NCBI GenBank assembly: GCA_907165135.1
Contig: OU015570.1
Span: 558,001-622,000, forward strand
Source: Oikopleura dioica
Lineage: Eukaryota; Chordata; Appendicularia; Copelata; Oikopleuridae
Length of the DNA stretch: 64,000 bases
Reading direction: 5' to 3'
Of this stretch, positions 42,446 through 53,012 are shown one piece after another. The stretch's first letter is position 1, and each line of letters begins with the position of its first letter. The translations under genes and the position numbers were made by a program. A model generated the notes under the pieces. The model saw only the letters and a list, made by a program, of their open reading frames with translations, ran no database searches and was not told the origin of the DNA.

Positions 42446-42870
42446 AAAGAAAAAAACTAAAACGAGAAAAACAGATAAAGATAACAGTTTTTTGTTATTG
42501 ATTCTTTTAAGTCTGAATGTCTCCTGATTTTAAACAAAATTGTCGTTTAAAGCCCTTTATCTAAAAGCCCCTTTGTTAAAACCACTGTATGCTTAAATTT
42601 CCTTTTAAGTTTCGCAATTCAAAATTTTGTCGATCATTTCTGGATGATTATGATTCTGATAGCTTTCATGAAAAGAAACAATTTATGTTATCACTCAAAA
42701 ATCTAGATAAGATAAAGAAATGCTATCCTATTTTTGAATGTTATTATGTTCTTTTTAATGGACTTTTCAAGGTTTAAAAGACTTATTCTAACTATTCCCG
42801 AACGGCGACGGTGACGTTATTGCGGTAAACTCCTGCAGAACTCAGTATATTGCACGATACAGTTATTTTC
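42446..42870. other. AT-rich stretch with one weak ORF
   Basis: The only open frame (42589-42777, 62 codons) is Lys/Phe-rich and looks like chance in AT-rich DNA. Confidence 0.35.
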
Positions 42871-42877
42871 CGGGCTA

Positions 42878-43235
42878 CCCGGACTATGTCGCGAATGTCG
42901 CGAATGTCGCAATTTTGAAAAAACAATTGTTCTAGAAAAATAACAAAATTGCCAAATTATCGAAAAAGTCATTTTTGTCGAGAAAATATGCTGGAACTTC
43001 GTAAAAACGAGAAATATTGAAACGGTCATAGTCAGTGCCCGCTCCGCGGGTTTACTGGTAGGAAACTCCTTGATTTGGCAGGTTACACATCTGTTATCAC
43101 GCCCCTACTGTTCCGAGGGATTCGGAAAATTCTCATTTTCTAGAGTGTTTTTGTTTTCAATTTTGTTATTTTTTGCTGCGACATTCGAGACATTCGCGAC
43201 ATTTGCGACATTCGCGACATTCACGACATAGTCCG
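42878..43235. mobile_element. Element with minisatellite terminal inverted repeats
   Basis: The left end is GACTATGTCGCGAATGTCGC (complement of the right-end words); the right end is an array of GACATTCGC/GACATTTGC units ending GACATAGTCCGGGA. The interior begins GTGCCCGCTCCGCGGGTTT and is homologous to 21018-21225. Confidence 0.5.
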
Positions 43236-43236
43236 G

Positions 43237-43471
43237 GAGTCCCTTTTTTCCTCTTTCGTGGACATTTTTTGTCCCAAATTTTCATAAAAATGTCCACGAA
43301 AGTGGGCAAGAGTCTTCAAAAAATGTCCTGCCGAAGAGATTTTCCTCATAAATTTTCTCGACTGGACAAATGTCCATAAAAGTGGAACATTATCCTTGCA
43401 AATATGACCCAAAAACTCCTAAAAATAAAGAAAACGTCCAAAAATAGGGGTCCACAAAAGAGGAAAAACTG
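43237..43471. mobile_element. Tc1-like MITE (GTCC family), copy 3, left end degraded
   Basis: Has GTGGACATTTTTTGTCCC on the left and CCACAAAAGAGGAAAAACTG then TA on the right. Shorter than the other copies. Confidence 0.55.
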
Positions 43472-43584
43472 TATTGGTAATTCGCATAACTTATGGCCCA
43501 GCAAATTGAGGCCCCATTTTCGAAACATTATCGAAATTTATCATCCTCAAAGAATCCAACTATACCGTATATAGTCTATACGTA

Positions 43585-44246
43585 GGGCCGACGAGCAAAA
43601 ATTCAACCCCAAGAACCCTTTGTGGTAAAGCCTTGAAACTTTAGGACAATATGTATTTTGGCCCATCTTAAAAATTTGTAATTGAAATTTTTGGTATGAT
43701 CACGTGATCACGTGATATGGACCCTCGAAAAGCTAGAAAAGCTTGCCAACCTCGATCCCCTGACCGGAGGTGATCATAATGTAGCTCACATGAAAGAGCA
43801 CAAAAGTCCTTCCTAAAGAGTCCAAAACATTTTTGGTGGCGAGATCACATGACTCGCTAGAGGGAAGTGAAGCGTCCAAAATGGCCCTTTTGCAAAGTAT
43901 ATTGGCCTGAGTAACCCGTGAAATCTGGATTTTTACCTCTATTTTAGCGAGTTTCGAGTCCTTATATAGCTTCTAGCGTGTCCTGTAAAGACGGCACCAA
44001 GAATTTTTTGAGGAAACCACTAGAACAAACCAAGACCTTTCTTTTGGCCTAACGAGAAGATGATGCCATAAGGGGATCAAGCTCGGCAAGCTTTTCTAGC
44101 TTTTCGAGGGTCTGTAACCCGTGATCACGTGGTCAGACCAAAAATTTTCAATAACAGTTTTTAGTTGGGCCCAAATACATATTGTCCTAAAGTTTCAAGG
44201 CTTTACCACAAAGGGTTCTTGGGGTTGAATTTTTGCTCGTCGGCCC
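43585..44246. mobile_element. 662-bp element with inverted repeats of about 185 bp
   Basis: Starts GGGCCGACGAGCAAAAATTC and ends with its complement. The arms stay similar for about 185 bp, including CACGTGATC palindromes. TA, or a longer TCTATACGTA, flanks both ends. Noncoding; inserted in the tip of the next element. Confidence 0.65.
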
Positions 44247-44248
44247 TA

Positions 44249-45376
44249 TCTATACGTAGGCATAACGTACAAAAAAATCAACTTTTTCCCTGTAAGAGAT
44301 ATTAATTTGAAACTTTGGGAGCAACAAAAGTACCCAAAATGACTTTTCAAAATTTTTTGGAAAAATAATTTTGGTACATTTTAGTACTTTTTTCATCCCT
44401 TTTCTCGCTACTTTTTGAGCAATCTAAGCTACGGGGTTGTTAGTGTGCTCATTCGAAAAAATAGTAAAAACAAAGATCTCATTTCGAAAAAAAGCCAATG
44501 CGATCGGCAAGTGAAGTAACCGGCGTTGAAGAAGCGTAAAAATGCGTGCTTGCAGAATAAAAGGCGCCGTCTCAAAGACTTAATTTAGAGAAAAGGATTT
44601 TTAATTTTCTGTTCTTCAAATTTGTGAATTTTTGAACTACAGTGACCTTGAATGACCTCAATTTGAACTTTCATGTGACTAGATAATAAATGTCCACTTT
44701 TTAACGTGGAACGCATAAATTTTACGTTAGTCATGATTTTTCCGAAAAGTTCAAAAAATATAAATTGAACTTTTATGACCTTGAATGACCCCAAGATGAA
44801 CTTTTTAAAAATTTTCGATCATGTGATCGGAATCCTCGACATTTTTATGTTAAACCAATAAGTTTCAGCTAAATACAGTATTTTTTCAAAAATCAAATTT
44901 TTGAACTTTGATGACCTCGAGTGACCCCAAGATGAACTTTTTCAAAATTTTTGATCACGTGATCGGAATCCTGGACATCTTTTATGCCAAACCTATAAGT
45001 TTCAAAAGGATCAAGTTATTTTTGAAAAAGGCCGATTTTTGAAATAAGTGATGACTCATCAGATTCCGAGTTTTTCATCCCTAGAATCCAGAGAACCCCC
45101 AATGCACCCCTTTTTATTGATGTTTCTTACTCAGTTTTTGCGCTATTTCAAATGAACATACTTACAACCCCGTAGCTTGGATTGCTCGAAAAATCAATTT
45201 TTTGACAACTTTGGGGTACTTAAAAGTACTAAATTTGAAAATTTTGAATTTTTTATTTGTAATGTTATCCGAGCACAAAAATCTATATCATATCTGAAAA
45301 TCAGCTTCCTGCGACTTTCAGATAAAAGTCGATTTTTGTGCGTTATGCGGCATAACTTATGCCTAACTATACGCCC
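44249..45376. mobile_element. Inverted-repeat element with internal tandem units
   Basis: The outer ends share GGCATAACGTAC.AAAAATC versus its complement near 45340-45365, and an inner pair is CTACGGGGTTGT/ACAACCCCGTAG (44430; 45160). Three degenerate tandem units of about 135 bp at 44634, 44765 and 44907 share GACCTTGAATGACC and GATCA.GTGATCGGAATCCT. Confidence 0.5.
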
Positions 45377-45927
45377 CTTTTTTGTTATCTTCAAAATTTA
45401 ATTTGCTAAAAGAATGTTATCAATTCTTATGGATTGATAATGGCAATTTTCTATAGAATGCATATGCATATGTAATAGTTTTTGTTATTTCCGGAGGTTT
45501 ATTGAATTAAAAGTAAAAACGTGGAACACTCTCTGTGGTACTGACAGTTTTTGAGTAAATCAAATTTCTGGAGACTTTTTGTCCAAGATTGTTAGAATTA
45601 ACGGTATAGGGCGGTTACATTCGATATTTCAAGAGTCGTTCGAAGCTTTCTGAAAGCCATTCGAAAAATTTCTGAAATTGCTTATAAAAATGAGCTCATA
45701 CGCGGTGCGCGCCTTATAAGTAAACGAACTATATTTCGAATTATTTTGGTAAAGATTTTTGGGAAGTTTCGAACGTCATTATCGTAAAATAAGCCTAAAA
45801 ATCGGTCAATAATGAAAATGGCACGAATTGACTGATAATCACATGAAAGTCGAGACATGTTGTTTTGAAGTTAGAAAAAGCTTTAAAAATTTTTTATAAA
45901 ATTTTCCGATCAAGAAGAAAAATTGTA
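45377..45927. other. AT-rich noncoding stretch
   Basis: No ORF, repeat or splice-consistent coding block recognised. Confidence 0.35.
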
Positions 45928-46017
45928 CAGTCGACTGTGGCAATTACGAGTGGGAGAATCACGAGTATTTCACGAAATTCCCAGAAAAAATAGGCTCGTA
46001 ATTGCAACAGTCGACTG
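45928..46017. mobile_element. 90-bp Tc1-like MITE
   Basis: Ends CAGTCGACTGTGGCAATTAC and its near complement, TA on each side (45926-45927; 46018-46019). Almost entirely inverted repeat. Confidence 0.7.
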
Positions 46018-46095
46018 TAATAAAAGTATTTGGTTAACTGTTTGTCTGACATTTAAAATTTTCAAAATACTCCTCTTATTTTGGAATTTTCTTGG

Positions 46096-47191
46096 ATGAA
46101 AAATTTGGCTGTATCTATATACCTATTAACAGAGCCATCGTTTTACGACATATTTTTGCGAGTTCTATGTGAAACAATTGATCAACTGGCGACTCCACTT
46201 ATCAAAGATGAGCTTGAGCTTGAGCTAAAAATACCTGTGCACTACCTTTTAAATGTAGATGCATCCTTCAGCCCTAGTTCATTGTGCACAGCAATATCTA
46301 TCGTAGCAAGAGGTGGTTCACGCTTTCTTATGAACAATGCACTTGAGACAATGGTAATTTACCTCACTATTTGATGATTTCAATGACAAGATACTGCTGT
46401 CAACATTTTTGTCGCAAAACAGTCTAGGAGCTTAAAACTTATTTTAGAATTCTACTCTTGTAAAACAAGGAATGAACGACGCTCCCGAGTTATCTTAAAT
46501 TTTCGATTGCGAATGGCTTCAAGAGTGTAAACTACTCTGATGAAATCTCCAAACTACAGACTGCAAGCCAAAAGAACAGTCAAAACGAAAGAATTTTCTC
46601 GCTGGTAGCACTTGTGCGCTTCGAATAATTAGCGAACTTTGACAAACAATGCGCTGTGTATTCTTATCAGATTGAGAAAGCTATTATTTCCGTTGGCTTT
46701 GGATTGATGAATGCTCGATCAGAAGCAGATTCCTTGAAATCAACGTAAGGTTTACGACTGTTCATCCAACAATCCACCCAGCCGAATTCTGCCATCTTTC
46801 AAAAATTCGTGAAAGAAGCAATTTCTGACGTTAAATTTTGTTTTTGACCAAATTAAATAAATTTTAAGGCTTACCCATTTGATGCACAGTCTGAGATAAC
46901 TGAGTTTATTGGGTTTTTCATAATCGCTAACACTTCCATAAGAGCTATTCTAGCGCTTTTGCTAGAACTGTCACTCATCGCTCTTCCGTTTATAGGTGAG
47001 CGCACACTGTTATGTATAGGTCTATCATATACCTCTCGCTCAACCAATTTTTCCGGAGACCCTACTTATATCCCTGCATTTGAAGGTAGTTATGTACTTT
47101 CTTAGAAGTATGTTGTTTTTATGCATTCTCAGAAAAGTGTAGTTATGTAGTAATACTACATTGGAAGGGTTTCTTCCACCAAGTTCAGACA
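46096..47191 (+). CDS. Unrecognised multi-exon gene
   Basis: Coding blocks that join in frame: 46096-46353 (KNLAVSIYLLTEPSF...NALETM), about 46450-46600 (one apparent frameshift near 46485), 46671-46745 (IEKAIISVGFGLMNARSEAD), about 46782-46830 (NSAIFQKFVKEAISD), 46871-47090 (hydrophobic IRAILALLLELSLIALPFIG) and 47138-47191 (CSYVVILHWKGFFHQVQT, stop). Introns are 36-95 nt; the one after 46745 is GT-CA or TA-AG as read. About 280 residues with one likely membrane helix. Tiny introns match the other host genes. Family unknown; it could be a pseudogene. Confidence 0.45.
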
Positions 47192-47392
47192 TAAAATTAT
47201 AGTATAATTTTATTACAGCAGAAGCTTTTCGGCGATTTCGCCTTCATAAATGCTATGAGTAAATTTTACTCAGTAAAAATAGTTGGAACAGTAAGAAACA
47301 AAAATGCAATAACCTGAATGATTCAAAAATGGAACTGACTGCAACCACATAATCATCGACAACAACCCAGACATTCTAGAGATAAATAACAA

Positions 47393-47503
47393 TAAAGAGT
47401 CATGGGCGGCTCCGGGCAAGAGTGATCTCCCCTCCGAGAGAGAGATGAGGTGCAGGGCCGTACTCAGCAGCGCCGGGGTCTATCCGACGCTGCGGCACTT
47501 CCC
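47393..47503. ncRNA. 111-bp structured repeat, copy 1 (candidate ncRNA)
   Basis: GC-rich in AT-rich surroundings, beginning TAAAGAGTCATGGGCGG and ending GGCACTTCCC. Copy 2 at 48390-48500 is in the same orientation and I count one mismatch in 111. It can form several hairpins (for example AGCG-CCGGGGTCTATCCG-CGCT). Not a tRNA, 5S or snRNA that I recognise. Confidence 0.4.
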
Positions 47504-47533
47504 CACACTCACCCTCACGAAGTGAGAAGAGCT

Positions 47534-47821
47534 TTATTGAAAATTTTCTTCAGTTAATAATTTGTGTAATAAGTATTTAGAATAGTCAAACAAAATACAG
47601 AGTAAGAATTCAGGAACAGAAAATTTAATCAAGTTCTTCTCAAGCAAATTTGTCGTCTCTATCGTGATTGATAATGATGCGATGGGAAATTCACATATGA
47701 CGCGGCCCATCATATCGCTGTCGTGTGAACAGACAGGTTTGTCTTCTGATAATGATAATGATAAAGATTGTCTGGCTGGCTGACATCTCGTCTTCCCAAC
47801 AAAATAAATTTCTTCTGACAT
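47534..47821 (-). CDS. Hypothetical 95-codon ORF
   Basis: Starts MSEEIYFVGKTRCQPARQ; contains SLSLSLSED and a hydrophobic C-terminal third. It lies between the two 111-bp repeats. No domain recognised; could be spurious. Confidence 0.25.
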   Translation of the reverse strand: MSEEIYFVGKTRCQPARQSLSLSLSEDKPVCSHDSDMMGRVICEFPIASLSITIETTNLLEKNLIKFSVPEFLLCILFDYSKYLLHKLLTEENFQ

Positions 47822-48389
47822 AAAACTGCAACGATTTCAAGTGATCCTCTTCTCCACTGATCGTCTCTTAGCAGCTACCGAATCTCTTCTTGTCTTCTTT
47901 AATATTTTCAATCTTCTTTCAAAAATACATTTTCATCTTAACAGGCCAATATCTTTAGACGAAGCTCAAAGCGATTCGAAAACAAATTTTCTCCACCCAT
48001 CGGAAATAACAAGCGAATTTAATAATTTGAAATCCAACCAAATAAAATAATTCCAATTTGTCCGCAATTAGTCTCATAAATAAAGAATAGAAGAAAGAAA
48101 TTTATCCATTTCAAGGTCCCCATAATTGGCGAGGCTTCAAGATTCAAGAATTAAGATAAAATAAGTTCCATTTTTCTTCAGTATTTCTGAGTCCAACAGC
48201 GGTAAAAAATCGTTTCCATTGATAATTTTGTTGAAATTTAGATCCAATAATTCATCGAAAACATCCAAAATTCTTACAGTAAAAAGCGGCGAGCGGTCGA
48301 TTCTCTCTTACAGCAGCAAGGCAAAAGAAATATTTTTTAAAACCCAATCATCTTTCTTGGGACGTGAGATCTTTCACTTCAGTTCACCG

Positions 48390-48500
48390 TAAAGAGTCAT
48401 GGGCGGCTCCGGGCAAGAGTGATCTCCCCTCCGAGAGAGGGATGAGGTGCAGGGCCGTACTCAGCAGCGCCGGGGTCTATCCGACGCTGCGGCACTTCCC
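48390..48500. ncRNA. 111-bp structured repeat, copy 2
   Basis: Direct repeat of 47393-47503, 997 bp downstream, almost identical. Either a duplicated small RNA gene or the termini of a small mobile unit. Confidence 0.4.
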
Positions 48501-48641
48501 ACAACAATAACAGTGAGCACAAAAATTTTGAAAATGAGACAGGGGCAACTTTTCGCGCGCATTAAAGACCCTGTCTCTATAAAAATCATCAAACGAAACT
48601 AATATTCTCGTGCATTACTTAAATATTTAATAGATTCGTTT

Positions 48642-48692
48642 TTATTCAGGGGACGCGTTTCGGCACTAAAGTGCCTTCATCAGCCCTAGTAC
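48642..48692 (-). ncRNA. Hammerhead-ribozyme-like motif, left copy
   Basis: Minus-strand order CTGATGA, a stem GGCAC-TTTA-GTGCC, GAAA, a minimal ACGCGT helix and the cleavage triplet GTC, then CCCT pairing with the upstream AGGG. This is the type I arrangement with very short stem III known from Penelope-like elements. One unpaired A before stem II is atypical. Confidence 0.6.
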
Positions 48693-48844
48693 AGAAATTA
48701 ACTTAACAGCTCAGAAAAAGGAAGAGTACTCTCACCTTAGAGTGGACAATTTCGAATGAAAACGAAAATTGAAAACAGAAAATGAAAATTCGCTTTCGCG
48801 GCAGGTGAATGGAGCGCCAGAGAAAGCGAATTTCAAATGCTCCA

Positions 48845-50022
48845 TTACAGAAATTTAACTTCAGCAAACTTGACTTGCTTGTTCAAGCTAGGGTCGTTTA
48901 ACTTAATTGAGAAGGCTTCCAACAAGATGCGATCTTTATAGTAAGGTTGGTTGGAGATAACAGTCACAAATTTGTTTTTAAAGCAGAAATTGGTTTTGAT
49001 CCTAGCCCTTGAAGTTGTGGGTTTGTACTTAGGAGTGTCTGGCTCACTTAGATATTTATCGTAAAGCTCTCTGAATTTTGGACATCTCAAAGTATGGAAA
49101 AACATTGGACTACGATAGCGTGGTTCGAAATGCTCTTGAATGCGTGTTCCCAGTTGTCGCTTTGTTTCTCCCTGGTAATCTGTTTTGCCACAAGGACATT
49201 GAAAGTGGTAGACTACACCCGATTTTTGTTCAATCGGGATCGGGCGTTTCCATGTTGGATGCAAACATTGTTCAACTCTCACTGTTTTCCAGCAAAGTCT
49301 GAGAAAGAACTTTGGAGTAACTTTCTTGAGAATTGCCCGCATTTTGCGCCCAATACGATCGCACCGCTCCCCAGTGAATGTGGCTCGAAAATTGTAAGTG
49401 ATTTCATCCTCCACTTTTCTATCCGGTTTAGGCGTATTCAAAAGTTTGATTTTGTCTTCAATAAGCGACGGTGGATATCCATTGAGAATGAATTTCCTCC
49501 TTGTGTTCCGAAAACCTAATTGAATGGCATCTTCGCAGGATGACGCATTTTTCACTCTATGAAGATGACCAACCAACAAGCTTATTTTCTGGGATTTTGG
49601 GGCGACATTAGTTCGAAAATTTGGTAAATGATCCTTATTCGACTCTTTCTCATAATGAAACATCTCAATTTTGCCTTTGTGGATTTGGAATTGAGTGTCC
49701 AAAAAGACGAGTTTACCATCTGTCATCGCTTCCTGTGTGAATTGTATATTTTTATGAAGCTTGTTGGCTTCATCCAAAATGAATTGTGACTCAGATTTTT
49801 TAATCAAAAATATACAATCATCCACGTACCTCGCAATATACAGGGCTTTCCCTTCCCCAATTAGTTGGTCAAAGAATGGGGCCTCTATTTGATGCATGAA
49901 AATATCGGCCAAAATAGGACTCAATTTAGATCCCATCACTGAGCCATCACGTTGGCGGAAAAAACCTTCTGGGGTGGTAAAGCTCGTAAGCTTAAAAGGA
50001 CTGTGTCAACGACGTTCTGGAA
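48845..50022 (-). pseudogene. Penelope RT C-terminal part with GIY-YIG endonuclease
   Basis: The frame begins near 50022 with FTTPEGFFRQRDGS and runs open through MGSKLSPILADIFM and ARYVDDCIF (RT catalytic YVDD) to a C-terminal GIY-YIG domain: VVYHFQCPCGKTDYQGETKR, the conserved Arg in TRIQEH, and LLEAFSIKLNDPSLN. Such enzymes nick target DNA and reverse transcribe at the nick. About 390 residues of roughly 750-850 remain; the N-terminal RT half is missing, so it is a 5'-truncated copy, though the remainder has no stop. Confidence 0.8.
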
Positions 50023-50175
50023 TGCGTGTCTGAAATTCGCTTTCTCTGGCGCTCCATTCACCTGCCGCGAAAGCGAATTTTCATTTTCTGTTTTCAATTT
50101 TCGTTTTCATTCGAAATTGTCCACTCTTAGGTGAGAGTACTCTTCCTTTTTCTGAGCTGTTAAGTTAATTTCTGT

Positions 50176-50222
50176 ACTAGGGCTGATGAAGGCACTTTAG
50201 TGCCGAAATGCGTCCCCTGAAT
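50176..50222 (+). ncRNA. Hammerhead-ribozyme-like motif, right copy
   Basis: Plus-strand mirror of the left motif: CTGATGA at 50183, stem GGCAC-TTTA-GTGCC, GAAA at 50205, then TGCGTC and CCCT. The one difference (GAAATGCG for GAAACGCG) weakens stem III to a wobble pair. Confidence 0.55.
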
Positions 50223-50269
50223 AAAAACGAATCTATCATTATGAGAGGTCAACTATAAGACAATCTTAA

Positions 50270-50760
50270 ATATTTAAATCTGGATTTTGGAGAACGATAT
50301 GGACTGCTTCCAGTTTTTTCGTTCTCTTAGATCCAAATTTCGTTCAAGGATTTTGAACTTAGATTGAAAAAACTTTTGATGAGATTTTGATTGAGATTCA
50401 ATTAATTCCTCCTGGTATTTTTCGTATCCGATTATACGCAAATAAGGTTTTCCCCTGTGTGAAGGGGTGAAATGTTGGTTTATTCTAGCTCGGACATTAA
50501 TCGTCTCTCCAATATATGATGAGGAACATGAACAACTAAACTTATAAATCGCATTAACTGCTCAAAGTGGATCTTTCTCTTTGAAATGATAGTCTTCTTA
50601 AATAAAAATCTGGAGTCACTGATTTTACAAGATTTTTCAAATCGCTTGCAACTATTGATATTTTTCGCATGTATATGGAATTTGTAAGCAATGGTTTCGA
50701 TCAGGAAAATCACTAATCTCTTGTGCCCAATTTATTTTTTTCTGAGTTTTTGGGCCCGTT
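50270..50760 (-). pseudogene. Second Penelope-like GIY-YIG endonuclease fragment
   Basis: Minus-strand reading AIYKFSCSC...YIGETINVRARINQHF contains a canonical YIG and catalytic Arg region, followed by HRGKPYLRIIGYEKYQEEL. Upstream VTPDFYLRRLSF resembles VTPKFFLRL of the neighbouring copy. It is frame-broken and clearly diverged from the element at 48845-50022, so it is a separate, older insertion. Confidence 0.6.
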
Positions 50761-51380
50761 CGCATGCTTTTAGCGCTAGAAATTGTTTTGGGTGAATACC
50801 CAAGTGACTAAAATTTTTCTAAAAGTTCATTTAATGCTTTGTCAAGTTGGTTAGGCTCAAAATTCGTACTTTTGCTCTAATAAATTCTGATTTTAAAATT
50901 CCCACCTTCATACTCTTTGGCGCAACAGCTGTTTTTGAATCCATTGTCACAGATTCTTTTGGAGCGCTTTAATTTCTTATTTATTGCTCTTTTGACTTTC
51001 AACCTGGTTATGCACTCTTAGATAAATAATTGTTATTTAACATTTATCAGATAGTTTCAGTGCGCTTCGCGCCTGCTCCAAGAGAAAACATCATTTTGAT
51101 GCCTTTTGGAATCAGTTAAGCCTGAAATGACTACAATTTAAATCGATAATGCATAACCAGGTTATGCAGAATGAGCAAAAATGCATAACCTGGTTATGGC
51201 ATAACCTCAGCGCCCGACACCCCCATTTAAGGGTTAATCTGTTTCGTAGGATATGTAAGGATAAAAATTTTGAAATCGATTAATTATTCTTTCTCGAGAT
51301 CCTTTTGGTGCATAAATGAGACAGTCATCGCAATATCAAAAATAATAATAATCAGCTAAGTCAAGAATTTGGGATCAAAG
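50761..51380. other. No recognisable gene
   Basis: AT-rich. GCATAACCTGGTTATG palindromes recur at about 51005, 51155 and 51185, but no coding frame is seen. Confidence 0.35.
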
Positions 51381-51571
51381 GCCTTTGTCAAGCCCATTTA
51401 AAATTAAAAGCCAGGGACGGGGCTGAGACGGCCCGAAGGGCCGTCAAGCCCATTTAAAATTAAAAGCCAGGGACGGGGCTGAGACGACCCGAAGGGCCGT
51501 CAAGCCCATTTAAAATTAAAAGCCAAGGACGGGGCTGAGACGGCCCGAAGGGCCGTCAAGCCCATTTAAGG
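51381..51571 (+). repeat. 56-bp tandem array, copy D of the hairpin family
   Basis: About 3.3 head-to-tail units of 56 bp, each with GACGGCCC-GAA-GGGCCGTC and AAGCCCATTTAAAATTAAAA. Confidence 0.8.
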
Positions 51572-52479
51572 CTAGGGTGGTCGATTTGGCCCAAAGCAGG
51601 GCTCATAAACTCTGGACTTGTGAATGCCAGAGTACCCCATAATAGCTTTAACTAGAGATCTATCCTAGATCTTCTGAATTACAGAAGCTTTTTCCATCAT
51701 CCCAAAAAAGCCACTTCCGGTGGCTTCAAAGTTGGCATCTCGGCCAAATTCGCGAAAATAGCCCATCTTCACGGCTCCAAAACTCCAAAGTTTGCATTAT
51801 GGTCCTATCAACTCTTACTATTTTTCGATTTCTTAGACCCTATTCTTAAAATTTACAGAAGATTTTTTTATTTGATAATTTTTTCTTTAGAAAATTTTTC
51901 AATAAACCAAGGTACCTATTTTTGACTATTCATTGCTTTAAAATGCCCCACGGGCATAGCCTAGACGTCACAAGCCCTACCCTAAATGAATGTCCTTAGA
52001 GTTAACTTTCCAAAAATGTATCATATGCCACTATTGTAAAGGGTTGAAATTTCAAAATATTTGGTTCACTTTCAAAATACACTAATTTTCTGCAGCTTTA
52101 GTCGCAATTTCCGGGAGATCGAGTAGAGATAGCCAAAAGGAAATTTTTGCTTTATTAAATAACTAAAAATCACGAGGAAACCTTTTGGAACTTTTTTCTA
52201 CAGCAAAAAAGTGCCTTGAGCAATCTCCTCATGTGATTTTAGGGATGAAGATGACGTTTTTAGTATTCTTATAATGAACAAAAATCAAGCTCGGATACTA
52301 AAGATGTCGATGGCAGGGCTTTATGTATTATAACAATAATTTTTATTTTACCCATTTTCCCACTGTGCACCCCCTAAAAATAATGAAAAATAAGTCCTTA
52401 AGATGTAAAGCTTATGCAATTCAACAAAGAAATAACACAACGCAACTTCAGGCAACTCTAGAGTTGAATGAAGGTTAAA
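51572..52479. other. AT-rich noncoding stretch
   Basis: About 900 bp with no ORF of coding character and no repeat that I could match elsewhere in the window. Confidence 0.35.
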
Positions 52480-52905
52480 AAGGTTAAAAGTTAGTTTTGG
52501 TTTATTGTCCACAAAAGTATCTCTGAGTGGTGTGGTATGGTTATGGTGAAAAAGGGGAAACGAGAGGGTTCATATAGGGTTAACTTTAGCTTCGTATTCA
52601 GCTGGAACAGATGATGGTCAGTAAGAACAGTTCGGATCGAGAAGAAGAGGTTCACAACGAGTTGTAGCAGTTCACAACGAGTTGTAGTGATTGATGTTCA
52701 GAAGTCGCAGTTGAAATTCAGAAAGGACAGTTGAAGTTGAACTAGCTTATCTCGCGGCGCCGAAGGCCATTTCAAAAATGTAGGCGGCGCCCAAGAGCAG
52801 TGGTAGAGCGAGCGGGCGTCAGACGCGCAATTGCCTTTGGCGGAATTATGTGTTCTTTTTATGAAACGAGCAGAATAGTAAGACCTATAAATTCCTCCCT
52901 CTCTA
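52480..52905 (-). repeat. 3' LTR and purine tract of G3
   Basis: AAAATAGAGAGGGAGGAA then TTTATAGGTCTTACTATTC. The first 150 bp recur on the plus strand at 59310-59473. Direct repeats of GTTCACAACGAGTTGTAG occur near 52652. The distal end is approximate. Confidence 0.55.
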
Positions 52906-53012
52906 TTTTTCAGACTGAAATCCATATTTTAGTCTGAGTCGGATGATGTGAATCCAGGCGGTGATTCTGGCGAGTATTCAAGTAAACTGTTCGACAGACT
53001 TCCATTGATGAG

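Larger units (their letters stand above)
48631..50235 (-). mobile_element. Penelope-like element with inverted terminal copies
   Basis: 205-bp inverted repeats (48631-48835 and 50031-50235) flank a 5'-truncated Penelope RT-endonuclease frame. Penelope-like elements often carry terminal repeats in mixed orientation. Each repeat contains a hammerhead-like motif and the phrase TTCATTCGAAATTG. Confidence 0.75.

Noticed and set aside
46989-47012. A 24-nt GT...AG intron in the unknown gene
   Set aside because: The stretch is open in the same frame on both sides, so no intron is needed.
52735-52893. Possible tRNA-derived SINE (AGTGGTAGAGCG box)
   Set aside because: It directly follows the polypurine tract of G3, and its second copy also begins at the LTR start, so it is LTR sequence.
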